NCBI RefSeq assembly: GCF_028198145.1
Contig: NZ_CP116338.1
Span: 1,550,001-1,614,000, forward strand
From: Microbacterium sp. nov. GSS16
GTDB lineage: Bacteria; Actinomycetota; Actinomycetes; Actinomycetales; Microbacteriaceae
Reading direction: 5' to 3'
Length of the DNA: 64,000 bases
The notes under the pieces were generated by a model, which was given only the letters and a program-made list of their open reading frames with translations, did not search any database and had not been told where the DNA came from. This document shows, piece after piece, positions 33,814-43,726 of this stretch (its first letter is position 1; the number at the start of each line of letters is the position of its first letter). The position numbers and the translations under genes were made by a program.

Positions 33814-35978
33814 CGGATCGCGCGCTTGCTGCGTCGCCGACGGCCCTGCACGCTGGCCATCGTCAGATCCTGCAGATCGACCAGGGGCTTGCCCTCGGCC
33901 TCGGCGACGCGCTTCCATTCACCGCCCGCGCCCAGATGCCAGGAGTTGGTCTGCGGATCCATCGCCAGGTCGAACAGGTCGTGCAGCTCCTGCAGGTGAG
34001 CGGGGTCGCGCAGTCGCACCAGCGCCTCGACACGGCGGTCGAGGTTGCGGTGCATCATGTCGGCGCTGCCGATGTAGACGATCGGGTCGCCGTCGTTCTC
34101 GAACATGAACAGCCGCGAGTGCTCCAGGTAGCGCCCGAGGATGCTGCGCACGGTGATGTTGTCGCTGACGCCCGGCAGGTCGACTCTCAGGCTGCAGATG
34201 CCGCGCACCCAGACCTCGACCTCCACGCCGGCCATGCTGGCGCGGTAGAGACCGTCGATGATCTCCTCGTCGACCATCGAGTTGACCTTGATCCGGATGC
34301 GGGCGGGCTTGCCCGCCTCGGCGTTCGCCCGCTCCGCGTCGATGTGCCGCAGCAGTCCCTTGCGCAGATGGCGGGGTGCGACGAGCAGGTGCTTGAACTT
34401 CTTCTCGATCGCATAGCCGCTGAGCTCGTTGAACAGCCGGGTGAGGTCCTTGCCGACCTGCGGGTCTGCGGTGAACAGGCCGAAGTCCTCGTAGATCCGG
34501 CTGGTCTTCGGGTTGTAGTTCCCCGTGCCGATGTGGGAGTAGTGGCGCAGCACGCCCTCCTCCTCGCGAATGATCAGCGCGAGCTTGCAGTGCGTCTTCA
34601 GCCCGACCAGGCCGTACACGACGTGCACGCCGGCCTTCTCGAGCTTGCGCGCCCAGACGATGTTGTTCGCCTCGTCGAAGCGCGCCTTCACCTCGACGAG
34701 GGCGAGCACCTGCTTGCCTGATTCCGCCGCGTCGATCAGCGCCTGCACGATCGGGCTGTCGCCGGAGGTGCGGTACAGCGTCTGCTTGATGGCGAGCACA
34801 TGCGGGTCGCGGGCCGCCTGCTCGAGGAACGCCTGCACGCTCGTCGCGAAGGATTCGTAGGGGTGGTGCACGAGCACGTCGGCCTTGCGGATGGCGCGGA
34901 AGATGTCGGAGCGCTCGTTGCTGTCACCCGGCTGGAAAGCCACGGCGGTGGTGGGCAGGTGCGGCGGATAGCGCAGATCAGGGCGATCCAGACGGCCCAG
35001 ATCGAACAGCCCGCGAAGATCGAGCGGGCCGGGCAGCCGGTAGACCTCCTGGTCGGTGATGTCGAGCTCTCTGATCAGCAGCTCGAGGGTCACCTCGTCC
35101 ATGTCGTCGGTGATCTCGAGGCGGATCGGGGGGCCGAACCGACGCCGCAACAGCTCGGCCTCGAGCGCCTGGATGAGGTTCTCGCTCTCATCCTCCTCGA
35201 TCTCGACGTCCTCGTTGCGGGTGAGTCGGAACGCGTGGTGGTCGAGCACCTCCATACCGGGGAAGAGATCGCCGAGGTGGTTCGCGATGAGCTCTTCGAG
35301 ACGGATGAAGCGGGTGATCGGGCTGGTGCCCGGCACCTCCACGAAACGCGGGAGCATGGTCGGCACCTTGAGGCGGGCGAAGTCCTGCCGGCCCGTGCGG
35401 GCGTTGCGGATGCGGATCGCGAGGTTCAGCGACAGACCCGAGATGTAGGGGAACGGGTGCGCGGGGTCGACGGCGAGAGGCATGAGCACCGGGAAGACCT
35501 GAGCCTGGAAGTACTCCCCGAGCGCACCGCGCTCGGCGTCGGTGAGGTCGTCCCACTCGGTGATCTCGATCCCGGCGTCCGCGAGAGCCGGGCGCACGAG
35601 ATCGTTCCATGCGGCCGCGTGACGCAGCTGAAGAGCGTGCGCATCGTGCGAGATGTCGGCGAGCACGTCGCTCGGCGAACGGCCGACGTTGGTTGGCACG
35701 GCGAGGCCGGTGAGGATGCGGCGCTTGAGGCCGGCCACCCTGACCATGAAGAACTCGTCGAGATTGCTGGCGAAGATCGCGAGGAAGTTCGCCCGCTCGA
35801 GCTCCGGCAGGGATGGATCCTCGGCCAGTTCGAGCACGCGCTGGTTGAAGGCCAGCCAGCTCAGCTCGCGGTCGTGGTAGCGGTGGTCGGGCAGCACCGC
35901 GTCCGGAGCCTCGTGGGCATCGAAGTCGTCGTCTTCGGCATCCCCGAGACCGGTGTCGACAAGGGCGGGTTCCATCAT
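33810..35978 (-). CDS. ppk: Polyphosphate kinase
   Basis: About 722 residues. Polymerises the ATP gamma-phosphate into polyphosphate. Domain order: N-domain ([21 protein letters not shown]), head, then two phospholipase-D-like C domains containing [10 protein letters not shown] and the autophosphorylated His region [16 protein letters not shown]. Three Met codons lie close together; the one at 35978 has AAGG 9 bases upstream, while 35987 and 35975 are alternatives. It lies in the pho region and is coupled to mutT1. Confidence 0.96.
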   Translation of the reverse strand: MMEPALVDTGLGDAEDDDFDAHEAPDAVLPDHRYHDRELSWLAFNQRVLELAEDPSLPELERANFLAIFASNLDEFFMVRVAGLKRRILTGLAVPTNVGRSPSDVLADISHDAHALQLRHAAAWNDLVRPALADAGIEITEWDDLTDAERGALGEYFQAQVFPVLMPLAVDPAHPFPYISGLSLNLAIRIRNARTGRQDFARLKVPTMLPRFVEVPGTSPITRFIRLEELIANHLGDLFPGMEVLDHHAFRLTRNEDVEIEEDESENLIQALEAELLRRRFGPPIRLEITDDMDEVTLELLIRELDITDQEVYRLPGPLDLRGLFDLGRLDRPDLRYPPHLPTTAVAFQPGDSNERSDIFRAIRKADVLVHHPYESFATSVQAFLEQAARDPHVLAIKQTLYRTSGDSPIVQALIDAAESGKQVLALVEVKARFDEANNIVWARKLEKAGVHVVYGLVGLKTHCKLALIIREEEGVLRHYSHIGTGNYNPKTSRIYEDFGLFTADPQVGKDLTRLFNELSGYAIEKKFKHLLVAPRHLRKGLLRHIDAERANAEAGKPARIRIKVNSMVDEEIIDGLYRASMAGVEVEVWVRGICSLRVDLPGVSDNITVRSILGRYLEHSRLFMFENDGDPIVYIGSADMMHRNLDRRVEALVRLRDPAHLQELHDLFDLAMDPQTNSWHLGAGGEWKRVAEAEGKPLVDLQDLTMASVQGRRRRSKRAIR

Positions 35979-36018
35979 GGGGTACATCCTTGCATCCACC
36001 GGTGACGGATGCGTGAAC

Positions 36019-36696
36019 TCAGTCCGCCACCGCCGCAGGCTCGTCATGCAGATTGAACCGGTAGCCGACGTTGCGCACGGTCCCGATGACCTGCTCGGCG
36101 TCGCCGAGCTTGGCGCGCAGACGCCGCACGTGCACGTCGACGGTGCGCGTACCGCCGAAGTAGTCGTATCCCCACACGTCGCTCAGCAGCTGCTCGCGCG
36201 TGAACACCCGAGACGGATGAGTCGCGAGGAAGTGCAGCAGCTGGAACTCCTTGTACGTCAGATCCAACGGCCTGCCGTGCAGCTTGGCGGAGTAGGACTG
36301 CTCGTCGATCGTGATGCCCGAGGCCTGAACGTGGGCGGGGGCCACGGCATCCGCCCGCGCCAGCGCGAGCCGCAGCCTGGCGTCGATCTCGGCAGGTCCC
36401 GCCGTGCACAGCAGCACGTCGTCGAATCCCCAGTCGGACGCGATAGCGCTGAGACCACCCTCGGTGACCACGAGCAGCACCGGCGTCTCACCTCCCGCGG
36501 TGCGCAGCAGCCGGCACGCCGCCCGGGCCGCGACGAGATCGCCTCGCGCGTCGACGACGACGACGTCGCTCTCGGGCAGGTCGAGAAGACGGGTGGTGTC
36601 GAGAGGGTGGCGGCGGATGCCGTGCGACAGCAGCTCGAGCGCGGGCAGTGCCGGATCCCCTTCGGGAGCGGAGGTGAGTGCCAGCACGAGGACCAC
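36019..36696 (-). CDS. glnR: GlnR-type winged-helix nitrogen regulator
   Basis: 225 residues. An atypical receiver ([35 protein letters not shown]) without the full acidic pocket, and an OmpR-type winged helix ([36 protein letters not shown]). These segments are characteristic of actinobacterial GlnR, which controls glnA, amtB and nitrite/nitrate genes and dimerises without phosphorylation. Starts at GTG 36696. No histidine kinase is adjacent, in keeping with GlnR. Confidence 0.88.
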   Translation of the reverse strand: MVLVLALTSAPEGDPALPALELLSHGIRRHPLDTTRLLDLPESDVVVVDARGDLVAARAACRLLRTAGGETPVLLVVTEGGLSAIASDWGFDDVLLCTAGPAEIDARLRLALARADAVAPAHVQASGITIDEQSYSAKLHGRPLDLTYKEFQLLHFLATHPSRVFTREQLLSDVWGYDYFGGTRTVDVHVRRLRAKLGDAEQVIGTVRNVGYRFNLHDEPAAVAD

Positions 36697-36787
36697 GCGT
36701 CAATGCTAGTGGCGGGCGCAACCCGCATGACGGGAAGCCGCAGGCGGCATGCCGGCTGCCCGCAGGTGCGGCCGTTACGATGTCACC

Positions 36788-37081
36788 ATGTCTGAACCGG
36801 CCTCCGCCCCGCGCAGCGACTTCCGTGGCATGGTCGCGGTCTGGATCGCCTCCCTGGTGGTCGCGGTCACCCTCGGCATCGTGCTGCCCGAGGAGGACAG
36901 GGTCGGCTGGCTGCTGATCGCCTTCGGCGGGATCGTGCTCGTGTCGTTCGCGGTTCAGCTCGCCTCCGGTCGCGCACAGGGATTCATCGTGCGGGTGGCG
37001 GGAAGCGTGGTCGGCGCGTTGATGATCATGGGCGCGGTGTCGGCGGTCTTCGGCATCGCCGCGCTCGCCACGGCGCTCTGA
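36788..37081 (+). CDS. Small integral membrane protein, 97 residues
   Basis: Three predicted membrane segments (VAVWIASLVVAVTLGIVLP; WLLIAFGGIVLVSFAVQLA; SVVGALMIMGAVSAVFGIAA) with short loops. No family function is known. It starts at ATG 36788 (MSEPASAPRSDFRG), divergent from glnR. Confidence 0.8.
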   Translation: MSEPASAPRSDFRGMVAVWIASLVVAVTLGIVLPEEDRVGWLLIAFGGIVLVSFAVQLASGRAQGFIVRVAGSVVGALMIMGAVSAVFGIAALATAL

Positions 37082-37142
37082 CGTCGACTCGGCCCGCGCT
37101 GGGGAGGGGGCCCGCTCCGCGGGCGAGGGGTAGAGTGGGCGC

Positions 37143-37256
37143 ATGGACCTCGTCGCGCTCGAATTCTTCTTCCTCGGCCTGCTGGGGCTGGCGAGCCTCG
37201 CGATCGCCTTCGTCTCCGGCGTCGTGCTCGTCAACCTGTTCCGCGGCCAGCGCTGA
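37143..37256 (+). CDS. 37-residue single-helix membrane microprotein
   Basis: ATG 37143 to TGA 37256 encodes MDLVALEFFFLGLLGLASLA and continues as one hydrophobic helix ending VNLFRGQR, a basic positive-inside tail. AGAGTGGG upstream is a weak binding site. It lies between the small membrane protein and the nitrobindin gene, all on the plus strand. Too hydrophobic and well formed to be random in this GC-rich background, but the function is unknown. Confidence 0.55.
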   Translation: MDLVALEFFFLGLLGLASLAIAFVSGVVLVNLFRGQR

Positions 37257-37268
37257 TCCGACGCCGTC

Positions 37269-37871
37269 GTGATCGAGCTGCCCACCGACCTGCCGGCTGA
37301 TCTCGCGCCCCTGTCGTGGCTGCTCGGTGTCTGGGAGGGCACCGGGGTCATCGAGTACACCGCGGGCGAGCAGCGCTACCAGGGCGAGTTCTCGCACCGG
37401 GTGAGCTTCAGCCACGACGGCGGTCCGTTCCTGAACTACGCCGCATCCGCTTCCTTCCTCGGAGCCGAGGGTGCCGATGAGCCGGTCGCCCTGCTCGCCG
37501 AGACGGGCTTCTGGCGCCTCGCGCAGCCGCGCACGGATGCCGATCCGGGGCCCGCTCTGCTTCCGCCCACCGCACAGTCTCAGCCGCGAACCGTCGACGA
37601 CGTCGAGGCGCTGCGCACCGACGACGGCTTCCCGCTCGAGGTTTCGGTGACCCACTCCGACGGAACGCTCGAGCTCTACCTGGGCCGCATCGCCGGCCCG
37701 CGCATCGACATCGCCACGGATGCGGTGGTTCGTCCGGCCGGATCGAAGCCGTACTCCGCCGCCACCCGCATGTACGGGCTGGTCGACGGTCACCTGCTCT
37801 GGGCCTGGGACATCACCGCCCTCGGCGAGAAGCTGAAGTCGCACGCGTCGGCTCGCCTGGCGAAGGTCTGA
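37269..37871 (+). CDS. Nitrobindin-like heme-binding protein (FABP family)
   Basis: 200 residues, starting at GTG 37269. The beta-barrel signature GVWEGTG (GxWxGxG) is at the N-terminus, and a C-terminal His (KSHASARL) fits the axial heme ligand of nitrobindins, which bind ferric heme and isomerise peroxynitrite. An insertion in the middle (DADPGPALLPPTAQSQPRT) is probably a loop. The next gene starts one base after the stop, indicating an operon with ygfZ. Confidence 0.85.
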   Translation: MIELPTDLPADLAPLSWLLGVWEGTGVIEYTAGEQRYQGEFSHRVSFSHDGGPFLNYAASASFLGAEGADEPVALLAETGFWRLAQPRTDADPGPALLPPTAQSQPRTVDDVEALRTDDGFPLEVSVTHSDGTLELYLGRIAGPRIDIATDAVVRPAGSKPYSAATRMYGLVDGHLLWAWDITALGEKLKSHASARLAKV

Positions 37872-37872
37872 C

Positions 37873-38967
37873 ATGGGCGCGTTCGACGACCTCCCCGGCG
37901 CGGTGCGCGAGGGTGAGCTGATCGCGCACTTCGGCAACCCGCTCGTCGAGCAGCGGCGGCTGGCATCCGGTGAGGCGCTCGCACCTCTCACCGACCGGGT
38001 GCTCATCGAGGTCGCAGGCGTCGACCGGTTGACCTGGCTCGACTCGATCACCTCGCAGTCGGTGGCGCGGCTGCACGCGGGCGACAGCACCGAGCTGCTC
38101 GTGCTCGATCCGCAGGGCCGGGTCGAGTACGCCGCGGGCGTGCTCGACGACGGCTCGTCCGTCTGGCTGATCGCCGACGACGGGGATGCCGAGAAGCTGA
38201 CCGCGTGGCTGAGCCGCATGGTCTTCCGCTCGCGTGTCGCCGTCACGCCACGACCGGACGCGCTGCTGGTCGGGTTCTTCGCCGGCGGCGCGGCCGAGGC
38301 TCGCGTCACAGCATCCGCTCCGCATGGCGTCCCGCTGATCTGGCGCGACCCGTGGGCGCGCGTGCAACCCGGCGGGCACCAGTACGCCGCCGAAGCCGGG
38401 CATCCCGCCGCGGACTACGCCTGGGGCATCGCCGTCGTCGATGACGCTCGCTCCCTCACCGGTCCGTTCGCGGGGGCGCTCGCCGCAGAGGCGCTGCGCG
38501 TCGCCGCCTGGCGGCCGCGCTGGGCGCGTGAGGTGGACGATCGCAGCATCCCGCACGAGGCCGACTGGATCCGCAGTGCCGTCCACCTGAACAAGGGCTG
38601 CTACCGCGGGCAGGAGACGGTCGCGAAGGTGCACAACCTGGGGCATCCGCCTCGCCGGCTGGCGGCGCTGCTGCTGGACGGCAGCGACGTCGTGATGCCC
38701 TCGCCGGGTGACACGGTGCTGGCAGGGGATGCCGAGGTCGGCCACATCACATCGGTCGCCATGCATCACGAGGACGGCCCGATCGCCCTGGCCATGCTGT
38801 CGCGCCGTGCGCCGGTGGGCGAGCTGGTCGTGCGCACGGGGGAGACGCTGATCGCGGCCGCTCAGCAGGTGATCGTCCCCGCCGACGCAGGTGCCACCGC
38901 CGATGTTCCGCGCCTGACGCGCCTGTCACGCCGCCCCGCCGGCGAGGATCCGCGCCACTCCCGCTGA
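37873..38967 (+). CDS. Folate-binding YgfZ/GcvT-family protein
   Basis: 364 residues. The invariant KGCYRGQE motif (KxCYxGQE) of YgfZ, which uses tetrahydrofolate to help assemble or repair iron-sulfur clusters, lies at about residue 240. Other GcvT-fold parts, such as VDRLTWLDSITSQ, are clear. The C-terminal 20 residues are basic and disordered. Convergent with the methyltransferase that ends at 39007. Confidence 0.9.
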   Translation: MGAFDDLPGAVREGELIAHFGNPLVEQRRLASGEALAPLTDRVLIEVAGVDRLTWLDSITSQSVARLHAGDSTELLVLDPQGRVEYAAGVLDDGSSVWLIADDGDAEKLTAWLSRMVFRSRVAVTPRPDALLVGFFAGGAAEARVTASAPHGVPLIWRDPWARVQPGGHQYAAEAGHPAADYAWGIAVVDDARSLTGPFAGALAAEALRVAAWRPRWAREVDDRSIPHEADWIRSAVHLNKGCYRGQETVAKVHNLGHPPRRLAALLLDGSDVVMPSPGDTVLAGDAEVGHITSVAMHHEDGPIALAMLSRRAPVGELVVRTGETLIAAAQQVIVPADAGATADVPRLTRLSRRPAGEDPRHSR

Positions 38968-39006
38968 CGCGCCCCGACTCGCGCCCTCGCCACGAGACAG
39001 GCCCGA

Positions 39007-39828
39007 TCAGGGGCGTGGGGCGACCGCGTGCCACGGCAGGGTGAGCTCGCCCAGTCGCCAGCGTGACTTCGTGCCGTGAACCGGGACGCCTTGCGCCCTG
39101 AGCGCCGAGACGGCGGCGAGCCACCGCTGCACCGGACCGAACGTCGACAGCGGTGCTGCCCGCTCCCATTCGCGCTCCAGGGCGGTCAGCAGTGCGTGGA
39201 TGCGCTCGCCGGGCACGTTGCGGTGGATGAGCGCCTTCGGCAGGCGCTCGGCGATGATGCCCGGACGCTCGAGCCCGGTCAGCCGCAGCGAGATCGTGAA
39301 CGCCATCGGCTCTCCGTCGCTCGTCACATCCACCCAGCTGGCTACGCGACCGATCTCGTCGCACGTGCCCTCGAACAGCATCCCTCCCGGAGCGAGCCTG
39401 GCGGTCACGCGCCGCCACGCGTCCGCGACGTCCGCCTCGTCGTACTGGCGCAGCACGTTCATCGCCCTGATCACTGCGGGGCGTCGGCCGTCCGGCACGG
39501 GCACCTCGAAACCGCCGCGCGCGAACGAGACGGGCAGGTCGGCGGCGAACGGCGTTCGGCCCGCCCGCACCTCGTCGAGCTGGGCGCGGGCCGTTGCGAC
39601 CCGGTCGGGATCCAGCTCGAGGCCCAGCACCTCGGCATCCGCCCTCTCCCGCCGCAGCCTGGTCGCGAGCTCGAACGCGGTGACACCGCTGGCCCCGTAC
39701 CCGAGATCGATCACGAGCGGGTCGGATGCCCTGCGGAACGCCTCCGACGCGACGATCCACCGGTCGTTCCGCCGCAGCCGATTCGTTCCCGTCGTCCCCC
39801 TCGTCGGATTGCCCAGAGGTGCGCTCAT
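39007..39828 (-). CDS. SAM-dependent methyltransferase-fold protein
   Basis: 273 residues. Rossmann-like motif I is VIDLGYGASGVTAFE, motif II is EVLGLELDPDRV, and later VIRAMNVLRQYDEADV and LAPGGMLFEGT. It also has a family-specific C-terminus (PLSTFGPVQRWLAAVSALR). The substrate is unknown. Start is ATG 39828 (MSAPLGNPTRG). Confidence 0.8.
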   Translation of the reverse strand: MSAPLGNPTRGTTGTNRLRRNDRWIVASEAFRRASDPLVIDLGYGASGVTAFELATRLRRERADAEVLGLELDPDRVATARAQLDEVRAGRTPFAADLPVSFARGGFEVPVPDGRRPAVIRAMNVLRQYDEADVADAWRRVTARLAPGGMLFEGTCDEIGRVASWVDVTSDGEPMAFTISLRLTGLERPGIIAERLPKALIHRNVPGERIHALLTALEREWERAAPLSTFGPVQRWLAAVSALRAQGVPVHGTKSRWRLGELTLPWHAVAPRP

Positions 39829-39889
39829 CCTTCTATTCTCCCCACTTGTTCCATATCGCTCGCGCCCCACACGTGCAGTCGAGGGCGGA

Positions 39890-39969
39890 GTGACGTTCCC
39901 GGAGCGAGCATCGGGGAGGGACCCGCGAAGCGGGAGGGGCACCCGTTCTGCGAGCGAAGGGAACGTCAC
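39890..39969. repeat. 80-bp composite palindrome (REP-like)
   Basis: Outer arms GTGACGTTCCC (39890-39900) and GGGAACGTCAC (39959-39969) are perfect complements. Inside is a second hairpin CCCGC-GAA-GCGGG (39922-39934). It sits in the divergent gap between the methyltransferase and gpmA. It looks like a dispersed intergenic palindrome rather than a simple terminator. Confidence 0.6.
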
Positions 39970-40009
39970 GCAGCCCGCCACCCAAAGCCGGAAAAGATAG
40001 GCTGGGCCC

Positions 40010-40753
40010 ATGACCCGCACTCTGATTCTTCTGCGTCACGGCCAGAGCGAATGGAACCAGCTCAACCTCTTCACGGGATGGGTGGACGTCCGCCTGACCG
40101 ATCAGGGCAAGTCCGAGGCACGCCGCGGTGGCGAGCTGCTGGCCGAGTCGGGTCTGCTGCCCGACGTGCTGCACACCTCGCTGCTGAGCCGTGCGATCCA
40201 GACCGCGAACATCGCGCTCGACGCGGCCGACCGCCTGTGGATCCCGGTGAAGCGCTCGTGGCGCCTGAACGAGCGTCACTACGGTGCGCTTCAGGGCAAG
40301 GACAAGGCGCAGACGCTCGAGGAGTTCGGGCCCGAGCAGTTCCAGCTGTGGCGCCGCTCGTTCGACGTGCCGCCGCCCCCGCTCGACGACGACAGCGAGT
40401 TCAGCCAGGTGGGCGACGCGCGCTACGCGGGCATCGACGGCGAGGTGCCCCGCACCGAGTCGCTCAAGCTCGTCATCGACCGCCTGCTGCCGTACTGGAA
40501 CGACGCGATCGTCCCCGACCTCGATGCGGGCAAGACGGTTCTCGTCACCGCGCACGGCAACTCGCTGCGCGGCCTGGTCAAGCACCTCGAGGGCATCAGT
40601 GACGATGACATCGCCGAGCTGAACATCCCCACGGGCATCCCGCTGGTGTACGAGCTCGACGATGACAACGTGCCCACCGGGGCGAGCCGCTACCTCGACC
40701 CCGAAGCTGCCGCAGCGGGCGCAGCCGCGGTCGCCGCGCAGGGCAAGAAGTGA
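40010..40753 (+). CDS. gpmA: 2,3-bisphosphoglycerate-dependent phosphoglycerate mutase
   Basis: 247 residues. Interconverts 3- and 2-phosphoglycerate in glycolysis. [20 protein letters not shown] contains the phospho-accepting His; [15 protein letters not shown] and [16 protein letters not shown] complete the active site. Full length for the dPGM family. ATG 40010 directly follows the stretch holding the composite palindrome; a strong terminator follows the gene. Confidence 0.97.
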   Translation: MTRTLILLRHGQSEWNQLNLFTGWVDVRLTDQGKSEARRGGELLAESGLLPDVLHTSLLSRAIQTANIALDAADRLWIPVKRSWRLNERHYGALQGKDKAQTLEEFGPEQFQLWRRSFDVPPPPLDDDSEFSQVGDARYAGIDGEVPRTESLKLVIDRLLPYWNDAIVPDLDAGKTVLVTAHGNSLRGLVKHLEGISDDDIAELNIPTGIPLVYELDDDNVPTGASRYLDPEAAAAGAAAVAAQGKK

Positions 40754-40778
40754 CGCCGTAGACACCCCCTCACGCCGT

Positions 40779-40818
40779 CGAGGCCCCCTCTGATCCGAGT
40801 GGATCGGAGGGGGCCTCG
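40779..40818. terminator. Strong bidirectional terminator
   Basis: 18-bp stem (CGAGGCCCCCTCTGATCC and its complement) with a 4-base loop between the convergent gpmA and phoU genes. Confidence 0.85.
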
Positions 40819-40848
40819 ACCGTCACGGGCGCCGGTGACGGTCGAGCG

Positions 40849-41568
40849 TCAGGGCGCAGAGGCTCCGGGCGCGGAGGGAGCCGCGCTGGACTGCGCCTCG
40901 GCAGCCAGGGCGATGTCCTCCTCCTGCACGGCCCAATCGCCGGTCGCGAGGTACACGACCTTCTTCGCGACGGCGACCGCGTGGTCGGCGAAGCGCTCGT
41001 GGTAGCGGCTGGCGAGTGTGGCGTCGACCGTCGCGGTCGCTTCGCCCTTCCAGTTGTCGCTGAGCACCTTCTCGAAAACGCTCGCGTGCAGCTCGTCGAC
41101 GTCGTCGTCGGCGTTGCGGATGTCGTCCGCGAACCGAAGGTCCTGCGTGCGCAGCAGGTCGGCGAGGGTCCCGGCGATCTGCACGTCGAGCTCTCCCATG
41201 CGGCGGAAGGTGCCCTTCAGCCCCTTCGGCACTGCGCGTTCGGGGAAGCGCAGCCGCGCCAGCTGCGCGATGTGCTCGGCCATGTCGCCCATCCGCTCCA
41301 GCGATGCGCTCACCCGCAGCGCGGTGATCACGATGCGCAGGTCGCGGGCGACCGGCTGCTGGCGCGCGAGGATCTCGATCGCCTGCTCGTCGAGCGCGAC
41401 GGCCAGATCATCGATCTTCGCGTCGTCGGCGATGACCTCCTCGGCCAGCGCGACGTCGCTCTCGGCGAATGCAGTGGTCGCCTTCTGGATCGCGACCGTG
41501 ACCAGATCGGCGATCTCGGCGAGCTGGGACTGCAGCTCTTCGAGGGACTGATGGAACACTTCGCGCAT
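40849..41568 (-). CDS. phoU: Phosphate transport/signalling regulator PhoU
   Basis: 239 residues, two PhoU helical-bundle repeats: MREVFHQSLEELQSQLAEIA with DDLAVALDEQAIEIL, and a second around RMGELDVQIAGTL and YHERFADHAV. PhoU relays the state of the Pst importer to the SenX3-type kinase and keeps the pho regulon off when phosphate is plentiful. It is divergent from senX3-regX3, as in mycobacteria. C-terminal Ala/Ser-rich tail. Confidence 0.95.
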   Translation of the reverse strand: MREVFHQSLEELQSQLAEIADLVTVAIQKATTAFAESDVALAEEVIADDAKIDDLAVALDEQAIEILARQQPVARDLRIVITALRVSASLERMGDMAEHIAQLARLRFPERAVPKGLKGTFRRMGELDVQIAGTLADLLRTQDLRFADDIRNADDDVDELHASVFEKVLSDNWKGEATATVDATLASRYHERFADHAVAVAKKVVYLATGDWAVQEEDIALAAEAQSSAAPSAPGASAP

Positions 41569-41650
41569 GTCGGCGCAACCTTTCGTCGGGGGTTCGGCTG
41601 GGCTCGCCGGGGCACGCGCTCGCGCGGCCGGAACGATTGTCCGGGTCGAA

Positions 41651-41679
41651 GGTTAACGAACGGTGCCGGGAACGTGAAT
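41651..41679. promoter_or_regulatory. Degenerate PHO-box-like repeats between phoU and senX3
   Basis: Three 11-base units beginning GGTTAAC, GGTGCCG and CGTGAAT match the GGTGAAC core to different degrees. The position in the divergent promoter region of phoU and senX3-regX3 suggests autoregulation. Weaker than the pstS box. Confidence 0.4.
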
Positions 41680-41751
41680 ACTAGTCGTTCCGCCGTGTGA
41701 CGACGCGGTGCACGTCGGGTGAACGACATGCCGACCTCTACTGTGGAAGGC

Positions 41752-42969
41752 ATGGATTCCGCTCAGCTGGCGCTGTTCGCCCTCGCCGTCGGCGCGCTGA
41801 TCGGGGCTGGCGCCGTGCTGCTGGTGAGCTGGGCGTATCGCGTGCGAGCCCTCGCGCTGCAGGAGACCTCGTCGGCCGTGCCCGCAGGGGTCGCCGACGT
41901 GCTGGCGAGCATGGACGACGCCGCGTGCGTGCTGGACGCCTCAGGGCTGGTGGTCGCCACTTCGAACGCCGCCGCGCGCTTCGGGATCCGGGAGGGCGCG
42001 GTGCTCGAGAACGGCGAGCTGCGCCGGCTCGTGCGCGGCGTGCGCGACAGCGGCACCGGCGCGACCGAGACGCTGCGGCTCACCGGCGGTGCGTCGCTCG
42101 ACCCGCGCCTGGTATCGGCGCGGGCCAGCTCGGTGGGTCCGCAGCTCACCCTGTTGATCATCCGCGATGTCACCGAGCGCGAGCGCCTCGATCAGATGCG
42201 CACCGACTTCGTGTCGAACACCAGTCACGAGCTGAAGACGCCGGTCGCGTCGGTCAGCCTGCTCGCCGAGGCGATCGAATCGGCCGCCGACGACGCCGAG
42301 CAGGTGCGCATCTTCGCCGCTCGCATCTCGGCTGAGGCGGCCCGCCTCGGTCAGCTCACCGGGCGCATCCTGAGCCTGTCGCGCCTGCAGGCGGCCGAGA
42401 GCCTGTCGCAGGTCGAGCCGGTCGCGATCGACGAGGTCGTGGCAGCGTCCATCGAGGCGCATTCCGTGCAGGCCGACTCGGCCGGTGTCGAGCTGAGCCG
42501 CGGCGGTGAGCGAGGAGCGTGGGTGCGCGGCGACGCGCAGGTGCTGATCGAGGCGGTCGGCAACCTCATCGCCAACGCGATCGTCTACTCGCCGCGCGGC
42601 TCGCGCGTCGGCGTCGGTGTGAAGGTCGACGGTGATGTCGTCGAGATCGCGGTGACGGATCAGGGCATCGGGATCTCGGATGCCGATCGCGAGCGCATCT
42701 TCGAGCGCTTCTACCGTGCCGACGAGGCCCGTTCCCGTCGCACCGGCGGCACGGGGCTGGGGCTGTCGATCGTCAAGCACGCCACCCAGCGGCACGGCGG
42801 CGACGTGCGCGTGTGGTCGCGTCCCGGCCGGGGATCGACGTTCACCGTGCGTCTGCCGGCCGCGAGCGCACCCGAGAGCGCCGACAAGAAAACCAAGAGG
42901 AAGACCAAGAAGAAGCGCGTGAGCGGGGATGCCCGTGCGCGCGACGCCCGGAACGGAGAGCTCGCATGA
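41752..42969 (+). CDS. senX3: Sensor histidine kinase SenX3
   Basis: 405 residues. One N-terminal membrane helix (LALFALAVGALIGAGAVLL), a PAS-like domain (DDAACVLDASGLVVATSNAA), HisKA with H159 (VSNTSHELKTPVASV), and HATPase boxes NLIANAIVYSP, DQGIGI and GTGLGLSIV. A Lys-rich C-terminal tail (KKTKRKTKKKR) is unusual. Start is ATG 41752 after GGAAGG. It probably senses phosphate status through PhoU/Pst and phosphorylates RegX3, whose start overlaps its stop (ATGA). Confidence 0.92.
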   Translation: MDSAQLALFALAVGALIGAGAVLLVSWAYRVRALALQETSSAVPAGVADVLASMDDAACVLDASGLVVATSNAAARFGIREGAVLENGELRRLVRGVRDSGTGATETLRLTGGASLDPRLVSARASSVGPQLTLLIIRDVTERERLDQMRTDFVSNTSHELKTPVASVSLLAEAIESAADDAEQVRIFAARISAEAARLGQLTGRILSLSRLQAAESLSQVEPVAIDEVVAASIEAHSVQADSAGVELSRGGERGAWVRGDAQVLIEAVGNLIANAIVYSPRGSRVGVGVKVDGDVVEIAVTDQGIGISDADRERIFERFYRADEARSRRTGGTGLGLSIVKHATQRHGGDVRVWSRPGRGSTFTVRLPAASAPESADKKTKRKTKKKRVSGDARARDARNGELA

Positions 42970-43649
42970 CCCGCATCCTTCTCGTCGAGGATGAGCCCGA
43001 CCTGGCCGACCCGCTCGCGTATCTGCTTCGGCGCGAGGGGTACGAGGTTGAGATCGCCGAAGACGGACCCGGCGCGCTCGCGGCGTTCCGCGAGCGAGGC
43101 GCCGACATCATCCTGCTGGATCTCATGCTTCCCGGTATGGCGGGCACCGAGGTGTGCCGTCAGGTGCGGCAGACATCCGGCGTGCCGATCATCATGCTGA
43201 CCGCGAAGGACTCCGAAGTCGACATCGTGGTGGGACTCGAGCTGGGCGCCGATGACTACATCACGAAGCCGTACTCCTCACGTGAGCTGCTGGCGCGCAT
43301 GCGCGCCGTGCTGCGTCGTGTCGTGCAGGCCGATGCCGAGCTCGACGAGCGCGTGCTGGAGGGCGGCAGGGTGACGCTCGACATCGACAGGCACACGGTC
43401 GCCGTGGACGGTGCCGAGATCAACGTGCCGCTGAAGGAGTTCGAGCTGCTCGAGGTGCTCATGCGCAACGCGGGCCGCGTGCTCACGCGCGGACAGCTGA
43501 TCGATCGGGTCTGGGGCAGCGACTACTTCGGCGACACGAAGACGCTGGATGTGCATATCAAGCGCATCCGATCGCGCATCGAGAAGAATCCGGGCGACCC
43601 GGTGATGCTCGTCACCGTGCGCGGCCTCGGCTACCGCTTCGAAGGCTGA
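42966..43649 (+). CDS. regX3: Response regulator RegX3 (phosphate)
   Basis: 227 residues. Receiver domain with phospho-acceptor D52 (LLDLMLPG), TAKDSEVD and ITKPYSSREL, then the winged helix (LKEFELLEVLMRNAGRVLTR; GDTKTLDVHIKRIRSRI). Closely resembles mycobacterial RegX3/PhoP-type phosphate regulators, and is predicted to bind the PHO box upstream of pstS. Ends before a strong terminator. Confidence 0.93.
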   Translation: MTRILLVEDEPDLADPLAYLLRREGYEVEIAEDGPGALAAFRERGADIILLDLMLPGMAGTEVCRQVRQTSGVPIIMLTAKDSEVDIVVGLELGADDYITKPYSSRELLARMRAVLRRVVQADAELDERVLEGGRVTLDIDRHTVAVDGAEINVPLKEFELLEVLMRNAGRVLTRGQLIDRVWGSDYFGDTKTLDVHIKRIRSRIEKNPGDPVMLVTVRGLGYRFEG

Positions 43650-43659
43650 TCCGCCGCCG

Positions 43660-43707
43660 GACGCACAAGGAGGCCGGCTCCGAACGGAGCCGGCCTCCTT
43701 GTGCGTC
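43660..43707. terminator. Strong bidirectional terminator
   Basis: A 22-bp-class stem with arms running GACGCACAAGGAGGCCGGCT and on to 43682, and a 3-base loop, between convergent regX3 and the lipoprotein gene. Confidence 0.88.
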
Positions 43708-43726
43708 GCGGCTGACGCCGCGGAAG

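Noticed and set aside
41569..41751. A canonical PHO box between phoU and senX3
   Set aside because: Only degenerate units are present; it is listed as a low-confidence site rather than a confirmed box.
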